In this document: piece after piece, positions 7,940 to 17,246 of the stretch
Layout: each line of letters starts with the position of its first letter
Position numbering within the stretch: the first letter of the stretch is position 1
The notes under the pieces: generated by a model
Databases searched by the model: none
The model's input: the letters and a program-made list of their open reading frames with translations, nothing else
Told to the model about the DNA's origin: nothing
Assembly: GCA_008330645.1 (NCBI GenBank)
Contig: VLTN01000048.1
Location: 186,001 to 250,000 of the forward strand
Reading direction: 5' to 3'
Length of the DNA: 64,000 bases
DNA from: Cafeteria roenbergensis
Taxonomy: Eukaryota; Sar; Bigyra; Bicosoecida; Cafeteriaceae
Made by a program: the position numbers and the translations under genes

Positions 7940-10711
7940 ATGCCGCTCTCGAGCGGCTTTCTCCGGGACTTCGGCCGCACATCGCAGCCTCGGTCGCTGT
8001 CCGTCGCAGCTGAGATAATGCTTATGCAGTTTCTGTTTCACAGGATTGCTCAAGACCTTCCCACCACGGTGCAAGACGTGGCACATGCAGTGCTTGGGTA
8101 CTCCGTCAGCCTCCGTCGCCAAGTCGTAGGGATTATCGCTTCCACGCGGCTTTCGACCAGTGCGTGTGCCACTCATGCAGCAAGCAGCAGCGGCGGCTCC
8201 GATGCCGGCAAAGACGGCTCCAAAGTCGATCTACCTCGGTGGCTTGCACAGACTACCGCTGGGACTGGAGTTGCTTCGGGATTCTTGAAACGATGGCGGG
8301 TGAGGCTTCGCAAGGCGCGTCTCGGGTCAAGCTCACGCATCACTGCGCCACGAAGCGGAGTAGTGCTCAAGTTTGCTCACTTCTGGAAGCAAGCCGTGGA
8401 CCAGCTGGAAGAGCTTGTTGGAAGTGGCGAGCTTGCTCGGCGTATTTGCAACCTGGACGAAACACATGGTGAGATTTTTAAAATGGTCATATCAAAAATT
8501 CTTGGGATTCCTGGTCTTCCTGTTCATCACAATTCGGGTGGCACAAAACACCAGCACGTGACATCAATTAATACTGTTACGGCTGACGGGCAAAAGCTCC
8601 CAGTGTTCGCAGTCGTCCCAGCCAGCGGCAATGACTCCACTCCTCCGGCAGCATCATGGGTTGCAGATGTTCCAGAGGAGCACGCGAAGTCCATCGTCAT
8701 CACCAAAAGCAAAAATGGCTGGTCGGCCGAGAGGCACAATGTCATGGCGCTGGAGTCTGTCTGTCAGCATTGCGAGCAAGCGTGGAAGATGGAAGTGTCG
8801 CCTCGGAAGCCAATTCTCATGCTCATGGATAATTGTAGCACGCACACCACGCCGCAAGTTCTGGCGTATGCAATGGAGAGGGGAGTTCGACTAATGTTCC
8901 TCCCACCCAACTGTTCCCACGTCCTCCAGCCACTGGACATCGGCGTCTTCGGACCGCTCAAGAACAAGCACTTCAAGCGGGCCAGAGATTTCATCGTGCG
9001 GGCGCGAAAGGCTCGAGCTGTGAAGCAAGTCACCACTCGCAATAGCTCGCTCCGAGAGGCCAGCGAGGCTGCAACTGCAGCAGCGAAGGTGCGAATCCAC
9101 GATGTTCTCGCTGCATATGTGGTGGGGTTTGCAGAAGTTCCGGAGGAGACAGTAAGGTCCTCCTGGGTGAAGAGCGGCATTTTCCCTCTGGACATCGCAA
9201 AGATCAAAGCAAACGTCTGGGTGGAAAAGGCTGACCTGGTGGAGGCTATCAATGGCCGCAAACTTCCCACGGAGACGCTGGACGCCGCGATTGAGCTGCT
9301 GGCAGACTTGGATGTGATCCCGGCGGGGTACGCAGTTCGTGACGCAACCGACGACAGCGAGCTTTCCGCTGCGGCAGCAGCAAGTGTCCGGCAAGGCTCA
9401 CTAATGGCAGCGATGACGACCAGTTTGGCCTTCTCGTGGTACTCTGATGGGCTGGCCAGAGTGATGGACTCGCCCGCGTTCGACGAAGTCGTCAGGCAGA
9501 TGGAGGGCGCCGGCACCGATGCGGCCCAAACGGCAGTCGAGGAGGCCGCAGACAGCAGGCGCAGCAGCACGAGTAGTCGAGCAGATGCATCTGTGCCGAG
9601 CTCAGGGCTGCTCGTCGGCGACGACGATGACATGGCCGAGCAGGCTGCTGGCATGCACGACCAGGACCGCGTGCAAGTCCAGAACGTGTTCACTGCGCAC
9701 CAGGTGATGGAGCAACATCGCCGGCGCCAAGAGTCCAAGCTAGCTGCGGCTGAGGCCACCGCCGGCAGGGCCAGAGCGAAGCGTCGAAGGTCAATTGGGG
9801 GCGACGCTGACGCGCCGCTCCCCGACCCCGGGACGCGGCAGCGCATCGCCAAGCTGTTGGCGGAACGACGGGGGCTCCTAGCACCACCCGAGCTCACCGT
9901 GGACGAGCGCCAAGACCTGGAACACCTCAAGCTGGTCGTAAGCACGGAGCCAGGGTCCCAGCACCTCGCCAGCGAGCGCATCCAACGGCTCAATGAGCTC
10001 ACGGCCAAGCAAGCTGCTTGGCAGGGGTACATGGAAGCCCACAGCTTGGCCCTGCGCGCACTTAGCGCAGGGAAGGAGCTCGCAGCGTGCCTACAGTCGC
10101 CTTTTGGAGTCATTGGCCTCCAAGCTGAAGGCGCGGACTTGCCGCTCTCCATCGCACTGAACACGATGTACATTGTAACAGCCCACCACGCAGCTGCAGA
10201 AGACTCATCGGTGTCGGAAGCCGCGCCGCCATCCTCGTCCTCGTCGTCCTCGGCGGCCAACCACGCGCAGCTGCACCAGGGCTGCCCTGCTCACGCCGCC
10301 GCAGCCAGGCAGTCCTCCGCGATCGCAGCCTCCCCGCCCGACCCGCCCGCACCAGTAGCGTCCCAACCATGTTCTTCGGCAACGGCAGGCGCTCCCGTTG
10401 TCCCGGCTGCCGAAAGGCGGGAGATTCGGCTGTGCCCGGTCGCGATGATCGAGCGTCGCCGGCGAGTGTCCGCGCGGCTTGCGGCGGCATCAAGCGCAGC
10501 GTCCGCCCCATCGATGGTGAGTCAACCAACCTCTCGTCCCCCTGCGGCTGAGCCAGCGGGGGCACCTACAGACGACGCAGGGGCTGAAGCGCTGCCGTGG
10601 CAATTCAAACAAAAAAAATCCGGAACGTCCATCTTGAGCACCATCGGCCGGATGGCCACGGCAGTTCTAGCACATTTTCGCAATGCTGGATATGACGTAT
10701 CGATGCATTGA
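7940..10711 (+). CDS. pogo/Tigger-type DDE transposase (923 aa)
   Basis: The ORF encodes a transposase of the DDE_1 (pogo/Tigger/Jerky) type that cuts and joins the element ends. The catalytic core shows the three expected aspartates: D173 in NLDETH, D297 in LMDNCSTH and D333 in QPLDIGVFGPLK. The second and third are separated by 35 residues and joined by the family's characteristic LPPNCSHVLQPLD stretch. Residues about 105-130 (FLKRWRVRLRK) resemble the second half of a CENP-B/Tc5-type DNA-binding region. The first helix-turn-helix is not evident here and may lie in ORF1. After the core there is a 400-residue extension with Ser runs and a Glu/Arg/Leu-rich, probably coiled-coil segment at about 590-720. 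The ORF has no internal break over 2.8 kb, so the copy may be recent or still under selection. Confidence 0.9.
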   Translation: MPLSSGFLRDFGRTSQPRSLSVAAEIMLMQFLFHRIAQDLPTTVQDVAHAVLGYSVSLRRQVVGIIASTRLSTSACATHAASSSGGSDAGKDGSKVDLPRWLAQTTAGTGVASGFLKRWRVRLRKARLGSSSRITAPRSGVVLKFAHFWKQAVDQLEELVGSGELARRICNLDETHGEIFKMVISKILGIPGLPVHHNSGGTKHQHVTSINTVTADGQKLPVFAVVPASGNDSTPPAASWVADVPEEHAKSIVITKSKNGWSAERHNVMALESVCQHCEQAWKMEVSPRKPILMLMDNCSTHTTPQVLAYAMERGVRLMFLPPNCSHVLQPLDIGVFGPLKNKHFKRARDFIVRARKARAVKQVTTRNSSLREASEAATAAAKVRIHDVLAAYVVGFAEVPEETVRSSWVKSGIFPLDIAKIKANVWVEKADLVEAINGRKLPTETLDAAIELLADLDVIPAGYAVRDATDDSELSAAAAASVRQGSLMAAMTTSLAFSWYSDGLARVMDSPAFDEVVRQMEGAGTDAAQTAVEEAADSRRSSTSSRADASVPSSGLLVGDDDDMAEQAAGMHDQDRVQVQNVFTAHQVMEQHRRRQESKLAAAEATAGRARAKRRRSIGGDADAPLPDPGTRQRIAKLLAERRGLLAPPELTVDERQDLEHLKLVVSTEPGSQHLASERIQRLNELTAKQAAWQGYMEAHSLALRALSAGKELAACLQSPFGVIGLQAEGADLPLSIALNTMYIVTAHHAAAEDSSVSEAAPPSSSSSSSAANHAQLHQGCPAHAAAARQSSAIAASPPDPPAPVASQPCSSATAGAPVVPAAERREIRLCPVAMIERRRRVSARLAAASSAASAPSMVSQPTSRPPAAEPAGAPTDDAGAEALPWQFKQKKSGTSILSTIGRMATAVLAHFRNAGYDVSMH

Positions 10712-10913
10712 AACTGCGCGTTAAGGCCCTGGAGCGCGAATGATTTTCTCAATTCGACACGAGCCACTCCTGGCTCCCCAGCCGCTCAGAGTCCTTGTTC
10801 CAGAACGTGAATGTGCGCAAACTGTCGTTAAGGTCAACAAGCATGCAATGGTAGCGGTCCCACTGCACCGGCATGCCCTCAGCGCGAGAAAAGTGGAAAA
10901 TGCGCTAAAAAGT

Positions 10914-10930
10914 TTTTCTCTTCCGAGCAT
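10914..10930 (-). repeat. Right subterminal inverted repeat of the transposon
   Basis: Exact reverse complement of 6746-6762. It lies about 200 bases downstream of the transposase stop. Confidence 0.65.
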
Positions 10931-11121
10931 TGGAAAAAAAATGGCGGCCGCCAAAATCTCAAACCCGCCGCGGGCCCGCATCCGCGCCAGGAGGCATGGA
11001 TCCACAATCGCCTCGGTGAAAACTAAACTTTTGCGCTCTTCTTGCGTTTGGGGCACACAGAGGGCGCACAGCGGGCCTGTGGGGCCGTTGGGAGGGTAGG
11101 GCTATTGCGTCCCTGCTTAAG

Positions 11122-11145
11122 CTCTCCCGGGTAGCTCTGCAGTCG
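11122..11145 (-). repeat. Right terminal inverted repeat of the pogo-like element
   Basis: Reverse complement of 6706-6729 with one mismatch. The following sequence, which begins CGCGACGC, has no counterpart on the left side. Confidence 0.75.
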
Positions 11146-11906
11146 CGCGACGCTCTGCGAGTCTGGACCTTGCCTGATTACGCACCTCTGCGCCGATCTC
11201 CTCGGACAGCAGCAATGCTCGCTCGGTGAGCTGGGCGCTCGGGGCAGCCGGCCAGGTGGCTCGCCTGGGGGGCGATTCCGGAGCATGGTCTGCCCCAGGG
11301 CAGGCTGCCGTGGCGGGCGTTCGCTGCAAGGTTGGTCAGCTGTTGATCGGTCGACGCTTCCCCTCCTTGCGCCGCTGCGCGCCGCTCCGCAGGTCTTGCC
11401 GCTCCGCCACCCGCGCGGTCGCAGGGTCCTCGTGGGTGAGCCCTGCTTGCTCTGGCTGCGCCACAGGGTAGCGCGCCGCGCGGGCCCCTCGCTGCTGCTT
11501 CAAGCTGGCGCCGGCCGTTCGGGCGTTCGCTGGTGCCGAGCTTGCTTGTCGCGGCATCCCCTGGCCTGCCAGCCGCAAGCGCCACCCCCTGCCTCCCCGC
11601 TCCGCCGCCCGAGCGCCCCGCAGGCTCTTGCGCGCGCGGCCTCGTCCGTCGCCGTGGCCGACCTCGAGGGCGAGCTTGGGTGAGTCAGGGCCGCTGCGTC
11701 CGTGGTCGGCAGTCAGGATCTGGTTTGACGGCGGGCTTGGAGCGGTTTCCGTCGTTCGCAATGCCACACGGCGCGCAATCGCCCCGGGCTGCGGCGCTGC
11801 GTTGTGCGTCGTTGCTCTGCCGGCACAGAATTTTCGCCAACGGCCGCACTGCCGCAGGGTTTGGCGCAGGCTGGGGTGGGCAGGGTTGGAGTTCTTCCCC
11901 GCCTCC
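11146..11906. other. Intergenic region upstream of the Fic gene
   Basis: Overlapping reading frames exist on both strands, but none has recognisable protein character. It presumably holds the Fic promoter and 5' UTR. No repeats or RNA genes are seen. Confidence 0.4.
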
Positions 11907-12959
11907 ATGGACCGCCCAAAGTTGCACGAGGCTCCAACGGTAGCCTCTGGGGCTGGGGTGGCCGCTGGTTCCGAACTCGCGGCCACGGCAGGAAGTTTCG
12001 CGGTCTCGGCTAGCGCCGCGAGCCCAGCAGGTGCCGCTGCAGGATCAAGCACCTGGGGGCTCCAAGTTGTAAAAGAGCCCCTGGCAAAATCATTCTTCCT
12101 CCGGGAGGTGATTCCGCGGCCCTGGGCTGAGGGCGGCCTCTTCAGCCAGGCGCAGCGACCCGGCTTGGGTTCCAAGCCGGCTGACAAAGAAGTTCGCGCT
12201 GCTGCATTCCTCACACAATTCGTCGTGAGAACGTCAAACTATGAAGGCACTGTCGATGCAGCCAAGACCAAGATGGCCATGCGTGCGCGCCTCGACGAGC
12301 AGTTTGAGGAGCTCGTGACGCAGAAGCGCGATTTCGAGTCGTTGAAGGCATGGCTCGACGCGAAGGTGAACAGCGGGTGGAAGCTGGACAGTCACGGGAC
12401 ATCGGAGTGCCCGTTCCAGCAGCTTCTTGCCACAGGCGTGGCAATGTTGTTTCTGTGGGCAAGCGCCCTGCAGGACAAGCCACTGACCACCTGCCTTGTC
12501 CTTCAAGCGCATGCTCTCCTGACATACAGGAGCGACACCCCGACAGGCATTCGCTCCCACAGCGTCGTGTTTGGGGCGTTGGAAGGATGCGACGCGGCAG
12601 CGATCCCGCGTGCTCTCGATGACCTCCTCACTCGCTTTGAGGAAAACCGCAGCAAGTTTCATCCTGTCAGCAATGCTGCAGCACTGTTGCACCGCTTTCT
12701 TTGCGTGCACCCGTTCACTGACGGAAATGGACGGACTGCTCGGATGCTTGCGGCTTTCGCTCTCATCCGAGACGGCGTCGCTGTGCCTCTTGTGCTGTCA
12801 AGCGGTCGGAGAGTGGCCAAGAAGGACTTCATGTTGGCGCTTCAGCTTGCCGATGGCGGTCACCTTGCTTCATTGGCGGCGCTGGTGTGCAAGTCGCTGG
12901 TCGACCTGGACAAGGTTCTCAATGGGGCCATGCCATCGTGCGGCGACTGTGATGTTTGA
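11907..12959 (+). CDS. Fic-domain protein, probable AMP transferase (350 aa)
   Basis: Fic proteins usually transfer AMP from ATP to hydroxyl side chains of target proteins. The defining motif HPFTDGNGRTAR is complete at residues 268-279, with catalytic H268, the acidic metal ligand D272 and the closing Arg. The match to the HPFx(D/E)GNGRxxR consensus is exact. About 155 residues upstream, TSNYEG (109-114) fits the [S/T]xxxE[G/N] autoinhibitory motif, so this should be a class II Fic protein held in check by its own N-terminal helix through E113. The frame is open upstream to 11628, but ATG 11907 is the first plausible start; the preceding codons read as Arg-rich noise. There is no intron, signal peptide or TPR. 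Residues 1-60 are Ala/Ser-rich. The gene looks less GC-rich than the flanking host genes and lies 760 bases from the transposon end, so transfer or transposon-aided arrival is possible but unproven. Confidence 0.88.
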   Translation: MDRPKLHEAPTVASGAGVAAGSELAATAGSFAVSASAASPAGAAAGSSTWGLQVVKEPLAKSFFLREVIPRPWAEGGLFSQAQRPGLGSKPADKEVRAAAFLTQFVVRTSNYEGTVDAAKTKMAMRARLDEQFEELVTQKRDFESLKAWLDAKVNSGWKLDSHGTSECPFQQLLATGVAMLFLWASALQDKPLTTCLVLQAHALLTYRSDTPTGIRSHSVVFGALEGCDAAAIPRALDDLLTRFEENRSKFHPVSNAAALLHRFLCVHPFTDGNGRTARMLAAFALIRDGVAVPLVLSSGRRVAKKDFMLALQLADGGHLASLAALVCKSLVDLDKVLNGAMPSCGDCDV

Positions 12960-13091
12960 TTGCGGATGCGCAGCTCACTGGCAGTGGGATTGTGCAGCCG
13001 CTGCCGCTCAATTGCCACGCACTGAGCGGAAGCAAAACCCCGGTCTGCACACAGGCGCGCACGCGCTGCAGGCGGCTCGGCGGCACACCGC

Positions 13092-14425
13092 TCACTTGCC
13101 GCCGGAGGTCTGGAGCCCCACAGCGGTCTTGAAGCTGTCGTAGATCCACCACTGGAGGCCGGTGAGGGTGCCGATCATGATGATGCGGGCCATGAGGCCC
13201 TTGGTGGCGAGGTTGACGATGCCCATCTCCTTGACGATGCCGCCGATGGTGGCGGAGTCGCTCTGGTTCAGCTTGGACACGATGGTGTCGGCGGGCTGGG
13301 AGATGACGGCGCAGAACACGCCGGCGATGTAGCCGGAGGCGAAGGTGATGCCGAGCTGGGTGGGCTTGCCGTACGACTCCTTCGGGTCGGTGAACACGTT
13401 GGCGTAGAAGGCGTTGACCACGCGCTCGAAGGCGACGAACTTGACCACGGTGTAGGGGATCTGACGGCCCCAGAGCGGGGCGAGCCCCTTGAAGAAGCCG
13501 CGCGTGCCCTCCTCGGCGCGGATCCTGGCCACGGCGGCGCCGAACTCGGTGGGGAACTTTGCCTCGGGAAGTGAGGTCTGCATGCGCACCTTGACGGACT
13601 CCATGGGACACAGGGCCACGTCAGCGATGAGCTCGGCCGAGGCCGACGCTGCGGCGCAGATGAGCGAGCTGTAGTTGCGGGCGAACTCCTCGCCAGCCAG
13701 GCCGGCGTAAAAGTCCTTGCCCATCTCGTAGAAGCCGAACTTGCACATGCCCTGCATGGAGTACCCGATGAGGGTGGGCGCCCAGCCGATGGTCATGGCG
13801 GACACGCCGCCCTTGCTCAGCAGGCGCATGCCGGACGCGAGGCCCTTGTAGACCTCCGGGTTGGTCTGCATGCGGCACTTGACCACGTCGATCGGGACCA
13901 TGGCAGTGTGCGTGAGGCCGCAGGAGAGGATGCCACCCACCATGCACTTCGCGTAGTAGACGGCGTCGTGCACGGCGGGCGCGGAAGCGGCGGGCGCTGC
14001 GGCCAGGACGCGCAGGGCCGCGGACGACGACGTGCGAGGGAAGGCCTGCTGGAGGTCGCCGGCAGGGGACGTCACCGCCGAAGGTTCCACGGAGAGCGTT
14101 CCTTCCTGCGACCGGAACGCGTGGCAGAGGCAAGCAAAACGGCGACTCGTTTGGTGACGGACCCAGCGGCGGGCGACCTGGCGGCGGGCGTGGCGCGGGG
14201 GGGGAGGACACCCGGAACCCGCCCTCGCAGCAAGCTCGCCTCGGCTGGCTCGTGGAGGGCACCGCCAAGGGGCGCGCGGGGCGGACGTTACGCGCTTGCG
14301 ACGCTGGCTTGCGACCGACTGAGCGATCGAGCAGCCGTGCCCGCGCCTGGCCTCACCTTGCGGCTGGCGATGAGCGCGCTGGCTCCTGCAAGGGCAGCTC
14401 CAGAGTACAGAACCTTGAGGGCCAT
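13092..14425 (-). CDS. SLC25A3: Mitochondrial phosphate carrier (SLC25A3/PiC type)
   Basis: The protein imports inorganic phosphate with protons across the mitochondrial inner membrane for ATP synthesis. There are two exons: 14357-14425 (23 codons, starting MALKVLYSGAALAG) and 13092-14105, joined in phase 0 through a GT-AG intron of 251 bases; the product is 360 residues. Three carrier repeats are visible, each with its P-x-[D/E]-x-x-[K/R]-type signature: PIDVVKCRMQ, PMESVKVRMQ and the divergent PADTIVSKLNQ. That set, with GGILSCGLTHTAMVPIDVVK at the first repeat, is characteristic of phosphate carriers rather than other SLC25 members. The region before the first repeat is Ala/Ser-rich with Arg, a plausible targeting presequence. 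The gene converges with the Fic gene; the two stop codons are about 130 bases apart. Confidence 0.93.
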
Positions 14426-14769
14426 CTCGCGGGGGCTCGGGGCAGCGGTCTCGGCGCGAGGTGTGCCGGCGCCGGAGGCTGGCGGAAATGTCCTCGGCCT
14501 GCCCTTGGTCAACCGGGTGGAAACTGACAGAGCCTGCCCAGAAACGCCCGCTCGCGCCGCCCGTGAGCGCGCCTCGCCGTCCCACCCCCCCCCGGCAGCA
14601 ATGCGCACTGCCTGGCATGTGTGTGGCGCTCGACAGCGGGGGCCGCGGGCAACACCAACGCCAGATTCGCAAGGATCGCACACAAAACACCAAAGCTAGC
14701 TTGCGCAGACTCGAGACAAACACGGCGGGGAGGCCTGGTCAATGGCGCCCGCAGGCCTGGGGGAGCCAG
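14426..14769. other. Spacer between the bZIP 3' end and the phosphate carrier start
   Basis: It should contain the phosphate-carrier promoter (minus strand) and the bZIP 3' UTR. No gene, repeat or clear promoter motif is seen. Confidence 0.4.
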
Positions 14770-17001
14770 TCACTCCACCACAACCGCCCGGAGGGTCTCG
14801 CACGGGGCGGCGCGAGAGCGCGTGCGGCGCCGAGGGCGGCCGGTCCTTCCCAACGCCGCGCGCCCTCGCCCCTCGTGGCCACTGGAGGATGACTGGGGCC
14901 GCCCCACGCGAGGGAGGCTGCGCCGCACCTCGGGCCACGCCATGGACCAGAAGGCCAGCACGCACAGCAGCACGGCAAGGACGGTCAGGACTGCGTCGAG
15001 GGCGCCCCACGCGTAGAGGACGTTGCCGGCCCACGCGGCGCCCCGCCCGGCGGCCGCGGGCTGCGGCGCCGCGCTGGCAACGTCCACGACGTCCTCCACC
15101 GCCAGGAGGGCCCGGCCAGAGGCGGAGCGCGTCGTGGCTGCGTCGGAGCTGCCGAGGGCGGCGTCCGCGTCCGGCGAGGGTCCGGTGAGCGACGCAGCGA
15201 TGACGGACACCAGCGCGAGGCCCGTGGCCAGGATGCGCTTCACGCCGCGCACGCGGCGGGGCCGCTTCGCGGCAGGGCCCGACGAGTCGCAGTCGCAGTC
15301 GTCGTCGTCGTCACAATCGCAGGCGGACTCCAGCTCCGTGCCAGACACGTCGCCGTCGGTGTCGCGGTCCCGGGCCGATGGAAGGGGTGGGGCGTCCTCG
15401 AACGCGGCGCCCGCGGCGCCCGCGTCCGCCACCGCCACGAAGCCTCCCGACTGCTGCTGCAGCGGGCGCAGCACGGCCGGCTGGGCAGCCTCCTCGTAGG
15501 GGGAGGCGCGGGAGTCGCAGGGGGAGCCTGCCCCGGCGGAGGCCCTGTCAGAGCAGCAGTCCGTGCCGGCCGTGGCGTCTCCTGCGGCCCTGCCCGCCGC
15601 TGCCGCGGCGGCGACGGCGGACATGGAGCTGGGGAGCTGCTTCTCGGCGGCAAGGCTAGTGGGGGAGGTCGCGGAGGCGGCAGCGCAGGAGGAAGACGAC
15701 GACGAGGACGACGAGGGGGGTGCGGCCGAGGTGCCGGCGCGGGGCGGCAGCGCCTGGTGGGTGGCGGCGGAGAGCACGGAGGTGGCGCCGCTGAGGCGCG
15801 GGGAGACGGTGGACGCGGAGTTACCGCGGCTGACAGTGGACGCGTCGTCGTCGCGGGGCCGCTTCATAGACTCGGAGTGGAGGCGCGGGGCGGCCGGGAA
15901 GGAGCTGGGGACGCGCGCGGAGGCGGCGGAGGCGGCTGCCGCCATGGCCGCTGCCGGCCCGTTTTGGGCGGCCGTGCAGAGCTGTGCCTCAAGCAGGCGC
16001 GTGAGCAGGGCCACCTGCGCGCGGAGGCCGCTGGCCTCGTCCCGGATGCGCGCCGTCTCCGCCTCCTTGGCCTCCAGCTGGCGGCGCAGCTGGCCGTTCT
16101 CCTCGCGCAGCTCGCCCATCTCGGCGCGGCGCTTCTCCCTGGAGCGGGTGGCGGCGGCGCGGTTCTTCGCCTTGCGGGTCTCGTCGTCCTCCGCGGGCTT
16201 GGAGCGGGGCCGCGAGGGGGCGTCGCCGCCCTCTGCCGTGGCTCTGCCAGAGGACGCCGAGGAGGACGACGTCCGCGACGCGCCCATGTCGAGGGGGCTC
16301 TTCAGGGCGCCGTCCGCAGCGTGGCGGCGAGCGTGGCGGGGCGGGCCCACGCTGCTGGAGCAGACGGAGTCGGACGAGGGGTGGTGGTTGTGGCGGGCAG
16401 CGGAGCCGCTGCGGTGGCGCCGGGACACCTGGGGCACCACGCCGCTCGAGAGGCCAGCCAGGGAGGCGCCAGAGCAGGACTCCTCGCCGTGGTCGGTGGG
16501 CGTGAGGGTGTCGCGGCGGCTGCCGCGGTGGGCGGGTGCGGCGGAGGCGTGCGCGGAGCCGAACGGCGGCGGAGTGATGGCCGCGCTCGCGGCGGCCCTT
16601 CGCGCCGCCTCGCGCCTCGCGGGGCGGGAGCGGTCGAGGCCGGACCACGCGTACGTGCGGGAGTCGCGCGACGTCGCCGCGGGGGCCGCCGACGCCGCCC
16701 GCGAGGCGGTGGGGGCGGAGGCCGATGGCGACGCGCCTGCGTAAACGCCGGAATCCTCCATGCGCGGCGCGCTCTCGAGCCCGCCCAGGATGCCCTCCAG
16801 CATCTGGGAGTCCAGTTTGTCGTCGTGCGCCTCGCTCGACGCCAGAACGGCGGCCGAGGCGGCGCCGGCGTCGGGGAAGGCCGGGCCCGTGCTTTCCGGG
16901 AGAGGCGGTCCCCACAGGTCGGCGTCCAGGTCGTCGGCCAGGGCCGAGAACGGGTACGGGTCCAGGGGGGGCGGGCCCAGCATGTTTGTGTGCGACATCA
17001 C
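14770..17001 (-). CDS. bZIP transcription factor with C-terminal membrane segments (743 aa)
   Basis: The protein should bind DNA as a bZIP dimer. A basic region (KAKNRAAATRSREKRR, invariant-type N280 followed by R288) leads into leucine-zipper heptads up to about residue 335. Regions on both sides are Ser/Ala/Pro-rich and disordered, with acidic patches (DCDDDDDCDCD) before the C-terminal part. Two hydrophobic stretches follow: about 588-606 (ILATGLALVSVIAASL) and a stronger one at about 661-687 ending LLCVLAFWSMAW. The segment between them contains RALL (630-633), the RxLL form recognised by site-1 protease in ATF6/CREB3-type factors. This suggests an ER- or Golgi-tethered factor released by proteolysis, as in ATF6 or plant bZIP17/28, although here there may be two membrane passes. 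The start MMSHTNM is the first Met of the frame and lies 245 bases from the divergent SMC5 start. No intron is needed. Confidence 0.87.
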   Translation of the reverse strand: MMSHTNMLGPPPLDPYPFSALADDLDADLWGPPLPESTGPAFPDAGAASAAVLASSEAHDDKLDSQMLEGILGGLESAPRMEDSGVYAGASPSASAPTASRAASAAPAATSRDSRTYAWSGLDRSRPARREAARRAAASAAITPPPFGSAHASAAPAHRGSRRDTLTPTDHGEESCSGASLAGLSSGVVPQVSRRHRSGSAARHNHHPSSDSVCSSSVGPPRHARRHAADGALKSPLDMGASRTSSSSASSGRATAEGGDAPSRPRSKPAEDDETRKAKNRAAATRSREKRRAEMGELREENGQLRRQLEAKEAETARIRDEASGLRAQVALLTRLLEAQLCTAAQNGPAAAMAAAASAASARVPSSFPAAPRLHSESMKRPRDDDASTVSRGNSASTVSPRLSGATSVLSAATHQALPPRAGTSAAPPSSSSSSSSSCAAASATSPTSLAAEKQLPSSMSAVAAAAAAGRAAGDATAGTDCCSDRASAGAGSPCDSRASPYEEAAQPAVLRPLQQQSGGFVAVADAGAAGAAFEDAPPLPSARDRDTDGDVSGTELESACDCDDDDDCDCDSSGPAAKRPRRVRGVKRILATGLALVSVIAASLTGPSPDADAALGSSDAATTRSASGRALLAVEDVVDVASAAPQPAAAGRGAAWAGNVLYAWGALDAVLTVLAVLLCVLAFWSMAWPEVRRSLPRVGRPQSSSSGHEGRGRAALGRTGRPRRRTRSRAAPCETLRAVVVE

Positions 17002-17246
17002 GAAAGGCGGGGAGGCGGCTCCCGGGGCCGATGCGCGCTGTGGAGTGCCCGGCCGCAGCCGCGAAAGGCGCTCGGAAGAAAAAACCGGTCACGCACTCTT
17101 GAGCTGGCAGCCTCCGCGACGGCTCTGCAGGCCCGACTGCAACCGGCCGCGGCGGCATCCTTGCGCCGCACAAACATGGGGCGGGCCCTCCCGGCCAGCA
17201 GGCGGCCAGCCGCGGCGCTGGCACTCCGCAGGCGCGGCCGGGCGCC
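17002..17246. promoter_or_regulatory. Shared divergent promoter of the bZIP and SMC5 genes
   Basis: Only 245 bases separate the two start codons, so both promoters must lie here or overlap the 5' ends. GCTCGGAAGAAAAAA at 17070-17084 stands out as A-rich in very GC-rich DNA and differs at one base from the subterminal repeat of the pogo-like element. No TATA box is seen. Confidence 0.5.

Larger units (their letters stand above)
6706..11145 (+). mobile_element. pogo/Tigger-like (Tc1/mariner superfamily) DNA transposon
   Basis: The element is bounded by a 24-base inverted repeat with one mismatch: 6706-6729 and the reverse complement of 11122-11145, core ACCCGGGAGAG. A perfect 17-base inverted repeat (ATGCTCGGAAGAGAAAA) lies inside at 6746-6762 and 10914-10930. 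Between them are two ORFs on the plus strand, the second encoding a DDE transposase. The element is visibly less GC-rich than the neighbouring genes. The subterminal repeats are asymmetric, about 40 bases from the left end but about 215 from the right. I could not find the TA target duplication expected for pogo elements at these boundaries, so the ends may be a few bases off or the copy may be rearranged. The transposase catalytic Asp triad is intact, so the insertion is probably not very old. Confidence 0.8.
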
